A stretch of 64,000 bases of DNA from Corythucha ciliata (lineage: Eukaryota > Arthropoda > Insecta > Hemiptera > Tingidae), in assembly GCA_038030265.1 (NCBI GenBank), contig CM075938.1, positions 1,713,009 through 1,777,008 of the forward strand, read 5' to 3'. Every line of letters begins with the position of its first letter. Within the stretch, counting starts at the first letter, position 1. A program made the position numbers and the translations under genes. The notes under the pieces were generated by a model that had not been told where the DNA came from, did no database searches, and was given only the letters and a program-made list of their open reading frames with translations. Shown piece after piece: positions 32,596 to 43,898 of this stretch.

Positions 32596-34025
32596 ATGCA
32601 GTTGAAACTAAAAGTAGCCTCAGGTGAAGAGATATCCGTCGATGTTAAGTCTACGGACAGTTTCCAGGATTTAACCGATCGTCTGTCTCAGTATGGAAAT
32701 ATAAAAATCGATTTGAGTGAACTGGGACCCGCTGTTGGAAAAACGTTTCATTTGTCTGCCAATGTCTTCGATTTTTTTGATGTGAAAAGTAATGCTCACT
32801 TTTTGAAATGCTCACTATATTGTTATGATGTAATTGAATGTACAAATTGCATTTTTGATCGTTCATTCAGAAGATAAAAAGGAGGACAAAGCTGACGATA
32901 TTTTTGCCACTCTTTGCCGACTTTGCGGGGAATCCGTTGGCTCCTCGCCTCATTATTTGTTTGAAGAAACAGGCGAAGGCATCCCGTCGTTGGCTGAGAA
33001 AATAAACGCATCCATACCCATACAGGTGACTACAGCCCACTCGCCGCCGGCATTGGGTCTCGAGACTAAAAACTTCTATAAAAATTGTCTTTCTCAACTT
33101 GTTTGTGTGCTGGACTATTTCTGATACGTAGTGTTGAAAATAATTTCAGGTTACAACAAATGAGTTTGTACCTCAACAAATTTGCACATCTTGTTTGAAC
33201 GACGTTAATGAGGCCTACTCAACGATGAAAAGGGCTGTGCTCGCTCAGGAAACTCTTGAGAAAATGTGTAAATCAAAAAAATTGTAAGTTTTCAGTTGTT
33301 ATTTCCAGCTAAGTACCTAAATAATCAAAATGTTATTCTAATGTAAGATTATTTCCCGCACAGTGATGAAATACAAGGAGACTTCTGTCCCCTTTGTAAC
33401 GGTCACATGAGATGTCTCAGCCAGAACGGCTCATCCTCGATTTCCTCGGCTTTCGCGCCGGTGAGCTGTAGTCGCGATACGGAAGAGACGGCGGTGGACG
33501 AAGGCGAGATAGTCATAGGAATGTACGATTTAACGGTCAACAGCAGTGTCAATCGACCAGTGACGGTTGACGCTCACCAATCGACGACACCGAGCTCTCG
33601 CGGGCGCTACAAAAGGAAAACTCGAGCCGAAGACGACGAAGACTGGACGATTGATCAAGAGTACGTACCAGTTAGTCGACGGGGTCGTCCGAAAGGCACC
33701 AAAACAAAACCTAAAGTAAGTTTTTTTTTTTTTCATTCATTTATTTCAATCAAACAATTCAACCCCCAATTTGTGCTTCTTACAGCCAATTCGAGTCTTA
33801 CAAAGAAAATGCCTGCTTTGTTTCTGGACGGGACCTCACACCGACGTCCTGGCACACGCCATCAACCAACACTGCCAACCAGACATGAACTACTTTCCTT
33901 GTCCTCTTTGTAAATACAAACAAGAAAACGAAATCGAGCTGGAAAACCATATTGAATTTCATATGGGCCAGTATAAAGAGCGAACAGGAATGGGATCGCA
34001 AATTGTGAGTGGAGAAGGAACGTAA
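32596..34025 (+). CDS. ZAD-type zinc finger protein with AT-hook and two C2H2 fingers, 5 exons
   Basis: Probable nuclear DNA-binding regulator of the arthropod ZAD family; no orthologue is named. Exons: 32596-32788, 32871-33025, 33150-33283, 33364-33715, 33786-34025, all GT-AG with compatible phases, 357 aa. Residues about 80-131 carry the zinc-associated domain signature: LCRLCGESVG (C80, C83), a linker with HYLFEE, and ICTSC (C128, C131), followed by the usual helix. A CPLCNGHMRC zinc-knuckle-like motif is at about 168-177. An AT-hook (RRGRPKGTKTKPK) ends exon 4 at about 278. Exon 5 has two C2H2 fingers. The N-terminal 40 residues (MQLKLKVASGEEISVDVKST) look ubiquitin-like. An in-frame ATG at 32,533 is possible, but an acceptor at 32,587 favours 32,596. 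It is flanked by family F and A repeats. Confidence 0.85.
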
Positions 34026-34395
34026 AAGGTCTATATTTCACCTAAATTAACTTATTTGTTGAGAGACTGTTGTTGTTTTACGCATTTATAACAATTATAG
34101 AATATTTACAGACAACATGGGTAGGCCTAAGGGCCTTCGCTCTTTGACACCTCATCACGACTCCCCCAGTCCCCCGCTCCAACTCACCGAAGTGTTTTTG
34201 TATCCATTTCGGATTTCACAGTCTCGCACTCATCTCTAGGAAGTTACGTGAGTATCTTTCTAAACTATTGACAGAACTATATGAAGAATCGTATGAGGTT
34301 ATAACAAGAGGGATCGGGACGTCTACACTACTGAACAGTAGACGGCTCGGTCCACGTCCGGTCGGTCTGATTAGGCGTAATGTGTGTCAGTTTTT
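34026..34395. other. 3' flank of the ZAD gene
   Basis: No canonical AATAAA was seen within 100 bp of the stop. The sequence is otherwise unique and featureless up to the start of the family A array. Confidence 0.4.
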
Positions 34396-36960
34396 TATTC
34401 ACTTTTAGCTATGAGTTAGCACTTTTTCTCAATTTGAGCCGCGAATTAGCGCCTTTTCTCTATGTTAACCGCGAATTTACATATTTCCCCAATCAGCGCT
34501 TTTTCACGATTTTAGCCGACTTTGTCTCCAGAAACAACAAATAGGCACTTTTTCTCAATTTTTGCCTCAAATAATGCTTTTTCTCGATTTTGACAGCAAA
34601 TTGGTGATTTTTCCAAAGTAAGCCGCGAATTCGCATTGATTTTGTTTTCCTTTTAGCCATGATTTTTTTTTTTTTTTTTTTTCAATTTTAGCCGCTGATT
34701 TGCCCTAAGAGCAGCACATAAAATTGCGAGTAAAATTCATAAAAAAGGGCCGATTCATGGCCAAAATTGAGTAAAACGCTTCCTTCTGTTGATGGGGGGG
34801 GGGGGCAAAAAAGAAGAAAAATCGTTAATTAACGGCCAAGAGTGAAAAAAGTCGCTAATTCGCGGCAAATATTGAGAAGCATCACAATTCGCGGGTAAAA
34901 TTGTGAAGGATCGCTATTTCCTGGCTAAAATTAAGAAAAACACTTCCAATTTCTAGCTAAAATTGAGATGATACGCTGATTCACGGCTAATGCGGCGATT
35001 TTCCGTCTTTCGTGTTAGGAGAATATTAATGATGCTACGAGCTCGGCTTCTCTCAAAAATTATTTCGTCGACGAGCTCCATGCGTATTCTATTCTCCGGG
35101 TCATTTGAGACTCAACTCTTGTCAAAAACGACGTTTTTGCCCCCTTTTTCCCCGGTGTAATGCGGTGATTTTCCATCTTTCATGGGGGGGACATGGAAGT
35201 CAAAATCTTTAATTCGCGACCAAATTGGTGGAAAAGCGCGAAATCACGGCTAAAATTGAGTAAAATCGTTAATTACTGTTAAAATTGAGAAAAAAAAACG
35301 TTAATTTTCACGGCTAAAATTGACGAGCGCGAATCGCTAATTTACGGTGGAAATTGACGGAAAAGCTGTTAATTCACAGCTAAAATCGAGAAAAGTCGCA
35401 AATTACAGTTAACATGGAAAAAGAGCGATAATTTGCAGCTAAAATTATTTAAAAATCGTGAATTCACGGCAACAATTGATGAAAAGCGCTAAATCACTGC
35501 AAAAATAGCAAAAGCTTCAATTCATGGCTAAAATTTAGTAAAATCGCTAATCGCTGTTAATATTGAGAAAAAACACTAATATTGGGGCTAAAATTGTAAT
35601 AAAAAAAAATCGTTAATTCGCGGCCAAAATTGTGTAAAAGCGCGAAATCGTGGCTAAAATTAGTAAAATCGCTAATTATTACTGTTAAAATTTATGGGGC
35701 CTATTGCGGGGATAAAATCTAGGAAAAGCGCTGATTTGCAGGTCAAATGAAGAAAAAGCTGCATTTCAAAGCTAAAATTAAAAAAAATGCGCAAATTGCA
35801 AGTTAAAATTGAGAAAAATGTTAATATGTGGTTAAAATTGAGGAAATGCGCTAATTCGCAGCAAAAAAATGCAAAATCATTTTTTGGTAGTTTTATTCGT
35901 TAACCAGCGATTTTTCTTAATTCGCGAATCGGCTCTTCTTCCCAGTCAAGTGGCACTAAGTAGCGTTTTATCCGGTTGATATAGTCATTTTTCTCAATTT
36001 TAGCCGTAATTTAGCGATTTTTCGCTAATTCAGCCGCGAATTAGTGTATTTATTTTATTTTTTGCGAGAAATATATTTTGAAAATTTGTTTGAATTATGA
36101 AACGGCTCCCCGAAATCGGTGGTGATCTTGTAAGGTTTGTACGTTTACGGACACGTCCTACTTTTTACAGGGCCCGGGTTAATTTTTCAGGTGTCCGGGG
36201 TGAGGTCACAATAGTCCTCTTTTCTGTCCTACTTTTCGGTCCCAACTTGTAACTTCTGGTGGGTTTTAGCGCTTTTTATCAATTTTAGACGTGAATTTGC
36301 GTTTTTTTTCTAAATTTTAGTCACCTATTAGCGCTTTTTCAGAATTTTACCGCGAATTAATTCTTCTTCTCCATTTTAGCCCAGATTCGGCACTTTTTCT
36401 CAACTTTGCCCATCAATCAGCAATATTTCTCAATTTTAGCTCCAAATCATCGGGCTTCCGGCGTTTTTTCCAAAATTTAGCGGCGTGAATTAGCGATTTT
36501 TTCCCCCCTTTCAACAAGAATGAGCGCTTTTCCTCGATTTTAGCCACATATTATAGCGTTTGATCTCAATTTTAGCCGTGAATCAAAGTTTGGTCTCAAA
36601 TTTAGCCGTAAATTAGAGTTTTTCTCAATATTACCCGAGAATTAGAGCTTTTTTTTTTCAATTATAACCGTGAATTAGCGCTTTTTTTTCTTGAATACAG
36701 CCACGAGGTTGACTCCGAAAAACACGAATCGGTGTTCTTGTCCTCCATTTTGGTCTCAATTTTTCCTCAATATTAGCCGCGAATTTGTCAAGGAATTAGC
36801 GTGGTTTTCTTCGAATTTAGCGTTTTTTTTCCCCCTTTCATCCTCAAATAGGTCTTGTCTTTTAGTCGCGAATTATAATTTGATCAAAATTTTGGCCGTG
36901 CATTAGGACTTTTTCTTTTCTTTCTTTAAATTTAGTCACGAAGTTGACTTCAGAAACCTC

Positions 36961-37327
36961 GAAAAAGCTAAGTCAAAGTTAAATCAAAGGAAAAAGCGCT
37001 CATTCTTAGCAGAAATAGAAAAAAGTCGACAATTCGCGCCGCTAATTACGGAAAAACGCTAAAGCTTGGGTTTCCTAGGAAAGCGGTGCCGTATTATTGC
37101 GGTAGAAAACATCCCCTTTTAAATCACGCCAGTAGTTGCCTGGGGAACGGTCAACTGGTATGATTTAAAAGGGGTTGTTTTCTACCGTAAGATTACGGCA
37201 CCGCTTCCCTAGGAAACCCAAGCTTTAGCGTTTTTCCGCAATTAGCGGCGCGAATTGTCGACTTTTTTCTCTTTCTGCTAAGAATGAGCGCTTTTTCACA
37301 TTTTTAACCTTGATTTAGCTTTTTTTT
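36961..37327. repeat. Large palindrome made of MITE plus satellite flanks
   Basis: The centre is a hairpin MITE at 37,072-37,225 with ends AAGCTTGGGTTTCCTAGGAA. The flanking family A satellite is also inverted: GCGCTCATTCTTAGCAGAAA on the left pairs with TTTCTGCTAAGAATGAGCGC on the right, out to 36,961 and 37,327. Thus a stretch longer than the MITE was duplicated in inverted orientation. Confidence 0.8.
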
Positions 37328-37357
37328 TGCCGTGAATTAGCTCATGTGCTCAATGTT

Positions 37358-37534
37358 AAGCTTGGGTTTTCCGAGGAAAAGCGGTGCCGTAATATTGCAG
37401 GTAGAAAACATCCCCTTTTAAATCACGCTAGTAGTTGCCTAAGCGAACGGTCAACTGGCACTATTTGAAAGAGGATGTTTTCTACTCTTTCTACCGCAAT
37501 ATTACGGCACCGCTTTCCTAGGAAATTCAAGCTT
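37358..37534. mobile_element. Second copy of the AAGCTTGGG hairpin MITE
   Basis: Same sequence and hairpin design as 37,072-37,225 (GCGGTGCCGTAATATTGC, AAACATCCCCTTTTAAATCA, GAACGGTCAACTGG), with several differences. It lies 130 bp downstream in the same satellite block. Confidence 0.8.
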
Positions 37535-38050
37535 TCGATTTTAGCCGCGAAACAGCGTTTTCCTACAAATTTAGCCACGAGAATTAGTGTTTGTCTTCAA
37601 ATTTATCAGCGCGAATTGTCGATTTGTATCTCTTTCTGCCAAGAATGAGCGCTTTTTCACCATTTTAGCCATGATAAGCACTTGTGCTCAATTTTAGGCG
37701 TGAAACAGCGTTTTTCTCCAATTTAGTTGCGAATAAGCGATTTGTTTCACTTTTAGGCATGACGTTTTTTCTAAATTTTTGTTAAGAATTAGCGTTTTGT
37801 TGTTGTTTTTTTTAGCGTTTTTTTTTCGTTTATTACCATGGAGTTGCTCTTTTTCTTTTGATTATAGCCGCGCACTAGGCCGAGGAAAAGTAGGCAAAAG
37901 GGTTTTTTTTCGTGGAAGGGTCACCAGAACCCGTGTAGTATAGCGTTTTTTCTAATTTTTGGACTGGAAGTTGTTTCGAGAGACAGCGAAGTAGCTCATT
38001 TTCCTCCATTTTAGCCTCTATCGAGCGCTTTAATTAAAATAAAGCTGGTC

Positions 38051-38940
38051 GAATGGAATGAAAATCGTCAATATAGGAGCCAAATTGCAGTCTAATCGGA
38101 TGTCAAGCTTTCTTTTCACGTTCCTAGATTCATGAAAATGAAACCTAAAAATTCCCATTTTCCGTATTTAATAGCTTTTTTTTATTTCGCATAGAAGTCA
38201 TCTCTATAGGCGAGCATTTCCACCTGTCTTCTCGGAATTATATCATATGGTAACGGTGAAGACGGGGGGAAATGCTCGACTCCAGAGCTGAATTTTATGG
38301 AAATGGAAAACGCCATAAGCTTTTCGGGGGCCAGAGGTGGTCTGCCTCTGGTGGAGGACGACTCCACATAGTCGGGGGCAAACAACAATTTTAGCGTCAA
38401 ACGGATCAACGATTGATCGTTGTCAACTTGTTTTTTTTGGGGGTTCCTATTGTTGGGTCCTAGTTTTCGTCGCAAGCGTCCTAATTTTTCGTGCCAGGCG
38501 TCCTCGGAAACCATTTTTTCATCTGGTCACCCGAAATTTGAAGCCGCATGTGAACGCCACGAGGCAAAGAGAGAGAGCCCAATGTTATCCCGGGCCCGGG
38601 GGGGGGGGCCCTTATACTTTAGTAAAGACGGCCCTGACACGGGATACCAAGCCTCCTTTTCACGTTTCTATACATCGATGAACGTAAAAAGGAAACGTAA
38701 AAATCCCCATTTTTCCGTCTTGAAGCTTTTCGGGGGTCCCTTTTCGAATGGTAGCCACCCCGATGACTCCAAACTCGGTACGCTACTGCTTCTCCGCACT
38801 AACAACTGTAAGAAGATGTGATTTTCTACGCCGGTAGGACACCATTGGCAATCAGGTGTATAGAAATGAAGCGGTTTAACAACGTTGTGTTGACGCTTCA
38901 TAAAGACAGATAAAAACAACACTTGAAAAAAAAAAAAAAA
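38051..38940. other. Mixed repeat ends
   Basis: 38,450-38,535 is an inverted copy of the GACCAGATGTCC / GTCCTACTTTTCG family. 38,600 has a GGGCCCGGGGGGGGG tract near an ACGGCCCTG end. 38,725-38,785 (AAGCTTTTCGGGGGTCCC to CTCGGTACGCTACTG) matches the right end of the element at 43,899-45,498. A 110-codon minus-strand frame here shows no domain. Confidence 0.5.
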
Positions 38941-40499
38941 AATGTAAGCTTTGTTTACATTATGTAAGCATAACTTTATAGTACGCCTCTTTTTACCCCT
39001 CCCCGTCGGCCCACTACTGCCGGCACCGATAGGAGAGGTCCTGTCCTACAACAATTTCAGGGAATTAGCTCGTTTCAACATGAAAAAGAGAGGAAGGCGG
39101 AGAAGAAAAAAAAAAAGAGTGGGAATGCGTCAACTTCGTCATTGTCACATACTGCACCGTTACAGTTACAAATCTTTAGTCTACCGTGGACGCAGACCGG
39201 ATCAGTATATTATATGTAAGTCATAACCGCACCGCGGTGGACGGTCGACTCGCACTTTCTTGTCCGGTAAGCGACTGTATAAGATCGAATTAACAACCCG
39301 AACTCGTCAGGACTATCCTGAAATTTAGTTCTCCCCGATGGAAGTGAAAATAAAACTACTGTCACCGGAGATTTTTTGGATTTTAATAATAATCTTTGGT
39401 AGGTATACCATTCATTCATAAATTAACCGCAACGAACAAAAAAAATCCCTAATAGCTTTCCATTAAGCATTCCTTTCGTTAGTGCTAACTTATTATATTA
39501 CGATCGTCCAAACATGATAGCCTCATTCAAAATAGTCTTAAAAACTTGTGTTGGTACTTTTGAAATTTGTGATTTTACAATGTTCTCAATAATTTATAAA
39601 CGACAGTTGAGTGGTCGAGTTCTTCGTCATAAAAAAACAAAGTCAAAAGTTAGTGTCTCCATTTGATGCGCGCTGCGTCTTTATAAACAGTCCATAAATT
39701 TCCATATTTCCCTAGAAGTCCCAACCTTATAGAGAGCTGAAGTGTGCAAGCCCCTCCCCTCCCCCTCTCATCACCATCCTCAACTTGTTCGTTTTCTCGC
39801 TCCTCTTTTATAAGACTGGCATCAGATTACAAAAGATTTTATGTACTCCTTGTTGACCGACAATTGGACCTTTTGTCGACACGATTTAAAAAAAATTGGT
39901 TTGAACGCGTAGAGGGCATAGAAGAAATGAAAGGAAAAAAAAAAAAAAAAGTGTACGCCCTCAGGAAATAATTGATTGAAGGGTCCGGCCAACACACGAC
40001 GACAGGTCACATAAATTGATCGTTTGAAGAATTGGAAGAAGAGGCCGGTGGGCAGTGGAACCAAAGAAGTACAAAAATTAAAAAAATAAGCCCTCATGCG
40101 TCGGCTTAATTATATAAACTACCGGCGAAGAGTCCTTCGCGTCATTGTGGGGTTGTGTGGTGACTGTTGAGGGACCCTACCCTTAAAGGCTAAAAAAAGA
40201 GTGAAGTAAGAAATAAAAAACCTATAGGTCTCAGGCTGATGGGCTTTACACGACACGTTTACTTTTTCTTTTATGCTTCTGTGTGTTTATTGCGTCGATA
40301 TAGGGATTTTCATTCTCAGCTACAAATTTCCATTAAGGTAGCTTCACCCTAAAAATATGTAATATTTTCGCCCAAAGATAATTTTTCTACCCGTAGCATT
40401 TGTAACTTCAATTGACCCGGTAAGCATTTCCGACGTATCCTTTCATTAATTCATTTCAATAACTACTGAATCCTTAATGGTGGATTTTACCACGGAGAG
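38941..40499. other. Intergenic, nothing recognised
   Basis: AT-rich unique sequence with several A runs (38,926-38,941; 39,937-39,952). Small open frames show no domain, codon pattern or splice context. No repeat of the lettered families is present. Confidence 0.4.
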
Positions 40500-40606
40500 T
40501 AGGGTGGCCAGACGTCCTCCTTTTTTGAGCGTCCGGGCTCATTTTTCAGGTGTCCGGGGAGAGGTCCAAATTGTCCTCTTTTTTGTCCAACTTTTTCGGT
40601 CTCTAC
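40500..40606 (+). repeat. GACGTCCTCCTTTTTTGAGC family terminal repeat
   Basis: AGGGTGGCCAGACGTCCTCC, GAGCGTCCGGGCTCATTTTT, CAGGTGTCCGGGGAGAGG, TTGTCCTCTTTTTTGTCC. Related copies at 36,140-36,245 and 62,968-63,105 (plus) and 38,450-38,535 and 48,995-49,117 (minus). Probably an end of a non-autonomous DNA transposon. Confidence 0.6.
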
Positions 40607-40912
40607 TTGGTGAATCGTCAAGTTCAAGTTCATCTTCACTTAAAGCGGCGGTGACCCTCATCATAGTCCTGGTGAGCCGGATCTCCTCTCCAATTCGATT
40701 TTACCATGTCAAGTCGCGGCGCCAGGGGCGTAGATCGTAGCGCAAAATCCACTCAGAGAATAATTCAGCGATTTTACCCGCTGAACCTCTCCCACACACA
40801 GGCATGCCTTCATTTTTCACTCGAAACTCTGAAATTCACCCCACAACCCATGAGAAAATTTCGACCGACGAACCGGAAAATTAGACTGATTAAAACCAAT
40901 CATGACCGTTAC

Positions 40913-42591
40913 CAGTGGCTTAGGTAGAAAATTGTCCTGTGGGGGGGGGGGGATCACATTGAAATATTGTAAGGGTGAGGGGAGGGGGGTAATTTCACAT
41001 TTTAGTCATCATTCCACCCAGCCAGCAGCACACTCTTGAATCTGGACATCTTGCTGGCCTCATCATAGCCTCAATCTCTTAGTTAGGGGCGATTTTTGGA
41101 CTCTACCCGCAAATTACCGCTTTTTTGGCCGAGTGTATCGTTCTTTTCAATTTCAGCCGCAGATTAGCTGTTTTGCCCCACCCCCTCCCATAGCTATGAA
41201 TTTGCGCATTTTCTCAACTTTAGCAGCAAAGTTTCATCGTTTTTATCCCATGAGCGATTTTTCTCAGATTACTCGCGAATTGGCAGTTTCTTCGCCTATT
41301 GCCATAAATTGGCGCTTTTTTTCAATTTCAGCCTGAAAAGTTGCCTTCAGAATCCGCAAATTGGCGTGTATTCAGTTGTTGGAGCAAATTAGAATTATTC
41401 TCAATTTCAACCGCGAATTGGCGCTTTTCTTTAAATTGTAGCGGCGACGCGTCGTAGCGTTTCAGATCTGTGAATTAGCGAATTTTCTCAATTTCAGTCA
41501 CAAATTGGCGTTTGACGCAATTTTAGCTGTAAATTGACGATTTTTTCCATTTTTAGCCGCAAATTAGCAATTTTCTCAATTTTTAGGCTTAAAATTAACC
41601 TTTCTCTTATTTTGACCACAAAAATGCCTTCAGAAGGTGCGAATTTAAATTATAAATGTACATTTTTTTTTTTTTTCAAACCAAAAAATTTACATCTAAC
41701 CATCCATTTCTGTCAAAAAATCATCATTTTTAAATAATAAATTTCACGACACTTAATTCAAGAATTAGCGATGTTTCTCAATTTTAGCAGCGAATTTTCG
41801 CTTTTTCTAAATTTTAGCAGCAAATTTTCGCTTTTTCTAAATTTTTAGCAGCGTGGTAGCGACCCCAACCCGTGCATTACCTACCGAATTTTGTCAATTT
41901 TTGCCAAGAATTGGCGTTTGACTCAGTTTGAGCTGCAAATTAGCAATTGTTTTCATTTTTAACTGAGAATTAGCGCTTTTCCCCAATTTGAACTGAAAAT
42001 TAACGTTTTTCTTAATTTTAGCTGCGCTAATTGGTGATTTTTTTCAATTTTTGCCGCGAATTAATGATTTTCTTCATTTTGTATCCGCGAATTAACGTTT
42101 TTCCACAACTTCATATCTGCAAATTGCAAATTAGCGATTTTTCCCAATTTCAGCTGTGAAATAGCGATTTTACGCCATTTTAGTTGTGAATTTGCCATTT
42201 TTGTCAAATTTTAACCTGAGAGCGTCTTTTATTTGTCAATATTATAGCGTGTTTTCTCAACTTTAACCGCGGGGTTTACCCAAATACAACACTTTTGCGT
42301 TGGTTTCCATAATTTATTCGTAGAATGGCCTCCATGCACCGCGAATCAGCGATTTTTCTCTTAATTTTGGTGGTGGAAGTTTCATCGCGAGACTACGAAT
42401 CAGCGCGTTTTAGCAGCTATAGTAACGAATATTACCGTTTTTTGTCTGATAGAGGGTCCGGGGCGGAACCCCCCCCTCCCCCACCGTACCTCGGTACACT
42501 ACTGCGTTGGGTCTCGTTATTGAACCTCCTTCGTTCGTATACTTGTAGCTCTGGGGGGGGGGTCTATCCCCCATACGTACCTACGCCCCTG
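40913..42591 (+). mobile_element. hAT-like non-autonomous element carrying a family A array
   Basis: 1,679 bp. The left end is CAGTGGCTTAGGTAGAAAAT and the right end read as complement is CAGGGGCGTAGGTACG, both next to G runs. The flanks are ACCGTTAC (40,905-40,912) and ACCGTTAC with one change, ACCGTTGC (42,592-42,599), an 8-bp target duplication as for hAT elements. The interior is almost wholly family A units (about 41,090-42,440). No transposase. Confidence 0.8.
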
Positions 42592-42842
42592 ACCGTTGCA
42601 CTTTCAAAAACAAAATTTCGTCATTTTAACTCTTCCAAATGACAATTTCGCGGATTTTCGCTCATTCAAAACCAAATTTTGCGGATTCGTCTAGTTCAAA
42701 CGTTCAAATCCCAATCCGGGCCTCTGCTCATTCAAAACCCAAATTTCGTGTGTTTTACTCTTTCCAAAACCAATTTTACGGACTTTCACTCTTTATTCAG
42801 AGCCCATTTTAGTAGACTTGGCGCCTTTAAAGCCGGATTTCC
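42592..42842 (+). repeat. Family B minisatellite array
   Basis: Units of the type AAATTTCGTCATTTTAACTC and TTCAAAACCAAATTTTGCGG directly after the hAT-like right end. The A-containing element therefore sits at the edge of a B array. Confidence 0.7.
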
Positions 42843-43160
42843 ACTAAGGAAACAATTTCAAGAAACTAATACTGGAACTTGCTGAACTGTTTCATGAAAC
42901 AGTTTCAAGAAACGCTATTTCTGAAACAAAACTCTTTCCCATCTCGAGTCGTTAAAGATCAAAGAAAGTGGCAGTTTTTGAAACTAATGTCGTTTTCCAT
43001 TCAATGCAATACACACTCGTGTGGTGTAAGTTTTTTCCGCCCGTCCTCTCTGAATTGAAACGTGTGTTTATGGAGAGGACGCTGCACTACACTTGTGTAG
43101 TATGTTGAATGGAAATCGCTGTAAGTTTCTCTAGTGGAAACAAGATGTTTCAGTTTCAAG
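42843..43160. mobile_element. Nested inverted-repeat element
   Basis: Outer inverted words TTTCCACTAAGGAAAC and GTTTCTCTAGTGGAAAC. Inner pair TTTTCCATTCAATGCAATAC against GTATGTTGAATGGAAATC, with CACTCGTGTGGTG and CACTACACTTGTG inside. Repeated AGTTTCAAGAAAC words surround it. This looks like one MITE inserted in another. Confidence 0.6.
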
Positions 43161-43199
43161 AAACTAACTAAATCGAGTAGAGACGTTCACCAAGGCAAT

Positions 43200-43890
43200 C
43201 AGGCCCGGATCTTGCTTTTTGCCGCCCATCCTACGCGGCTATTCCCCCCCTTCCCCCCCATTGCCATTTCCTCAAATACTTGTAGTGCCAAGCAAGTAAC
43301 AAGAGAATGGATTATACATGTATTAGAAGGACAGCTGACGTTAGCCGCAAAATTGCAACATTTGGGTGCTTTATGTAATTATTATCCCAAAAATTGGAAG
43401 TTGTCTGGCTGAATATTCGGGAATTTGAAGTTTCATGCTGGAATTGTAATTTTGGTAACTCTAAATTGAAATTTCCTTGTCTTCATTTCCGAGAAATTTG
43501 ATTTTTGGGACTAAATTGTAAGTGTTCGCAAAAATGAATGTTTCTCGTCTTCATTTTCGCGAAATTGCTAGTTTTTGGACTATATTTTCCTTTCTTTTAG
43601 TGGGCGCGGACCCTGGGCCAGCCAGCCATGACGAATAGCCTTGTAATTAACATTTAGAGTTGAGCATTTGTGAGTATTGGTTTGAGCGAAATTGAAAGTT
43701 CTTGGTTGAATATTCAGGAAGTTGCAGTTTTCCAGTCTTTACTTACGCAAAATTGCAATTTTCTGGTCTTTATTTTCCCAAAAGAGTTTCTGGGCTAAGG
43801 TATTCGTGAAATTGCTAGTTTGTGGTCTTTATTTTCGCGAATCGCAAGTTTCTGGATTCTTCCAAGTGATTGTGGAACCCGGTTTAGCCG
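43200..43890 (+). repeat. Family F repeat, interrupted at its right by a hAT-like insertion
   Basis: 43,203-43,262 has CAGGCCCGGATC and C runs (hAT-like end debris). From 43,330 the family F units begin, with core 2 at 43,605-43,680 (ACCCTGGGCCAGCCAGCC, TGACGAATAGCCTTG) and the start of core 1 at 43,873 (GGAACCCGGTTTAGCCG), cut at 43,898. Confidence 0.7.
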
Positions 43891-43898
43891 CCCACGAC

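Larger units (their letters stand above)
34396..38050. repeat. Long family A complex with two orientation switches
   Basis: Plus-orientation A units to about 34,735, minus units (GGCTAAAATTGAGAAAA) about 34,740-35,880, plus units again from about 35,900. A non-satellite insert at 34,993-35,190 is bounded by direct repeats TGCGGCGATTTTCCGTC / TGCGGTGATTTTCCATC. At 36,140-36,245 it contains a copy of the GTCCTCTTTTCTGTCCTAC family. Open frames here are repeat readthrough. Confidence 0.8.

Noticed and set aside
34396..38050. CRISPR-like array of about 30-bp repeats
   Set aside because: Units are contiguous, degenerate and without unique spacers of fixed length; the window is eukaryotic.
38182..38514. 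110-codon minus-strand frame
   Set aside because: Lies across repeat ends shared with other places; no recognisable domain.
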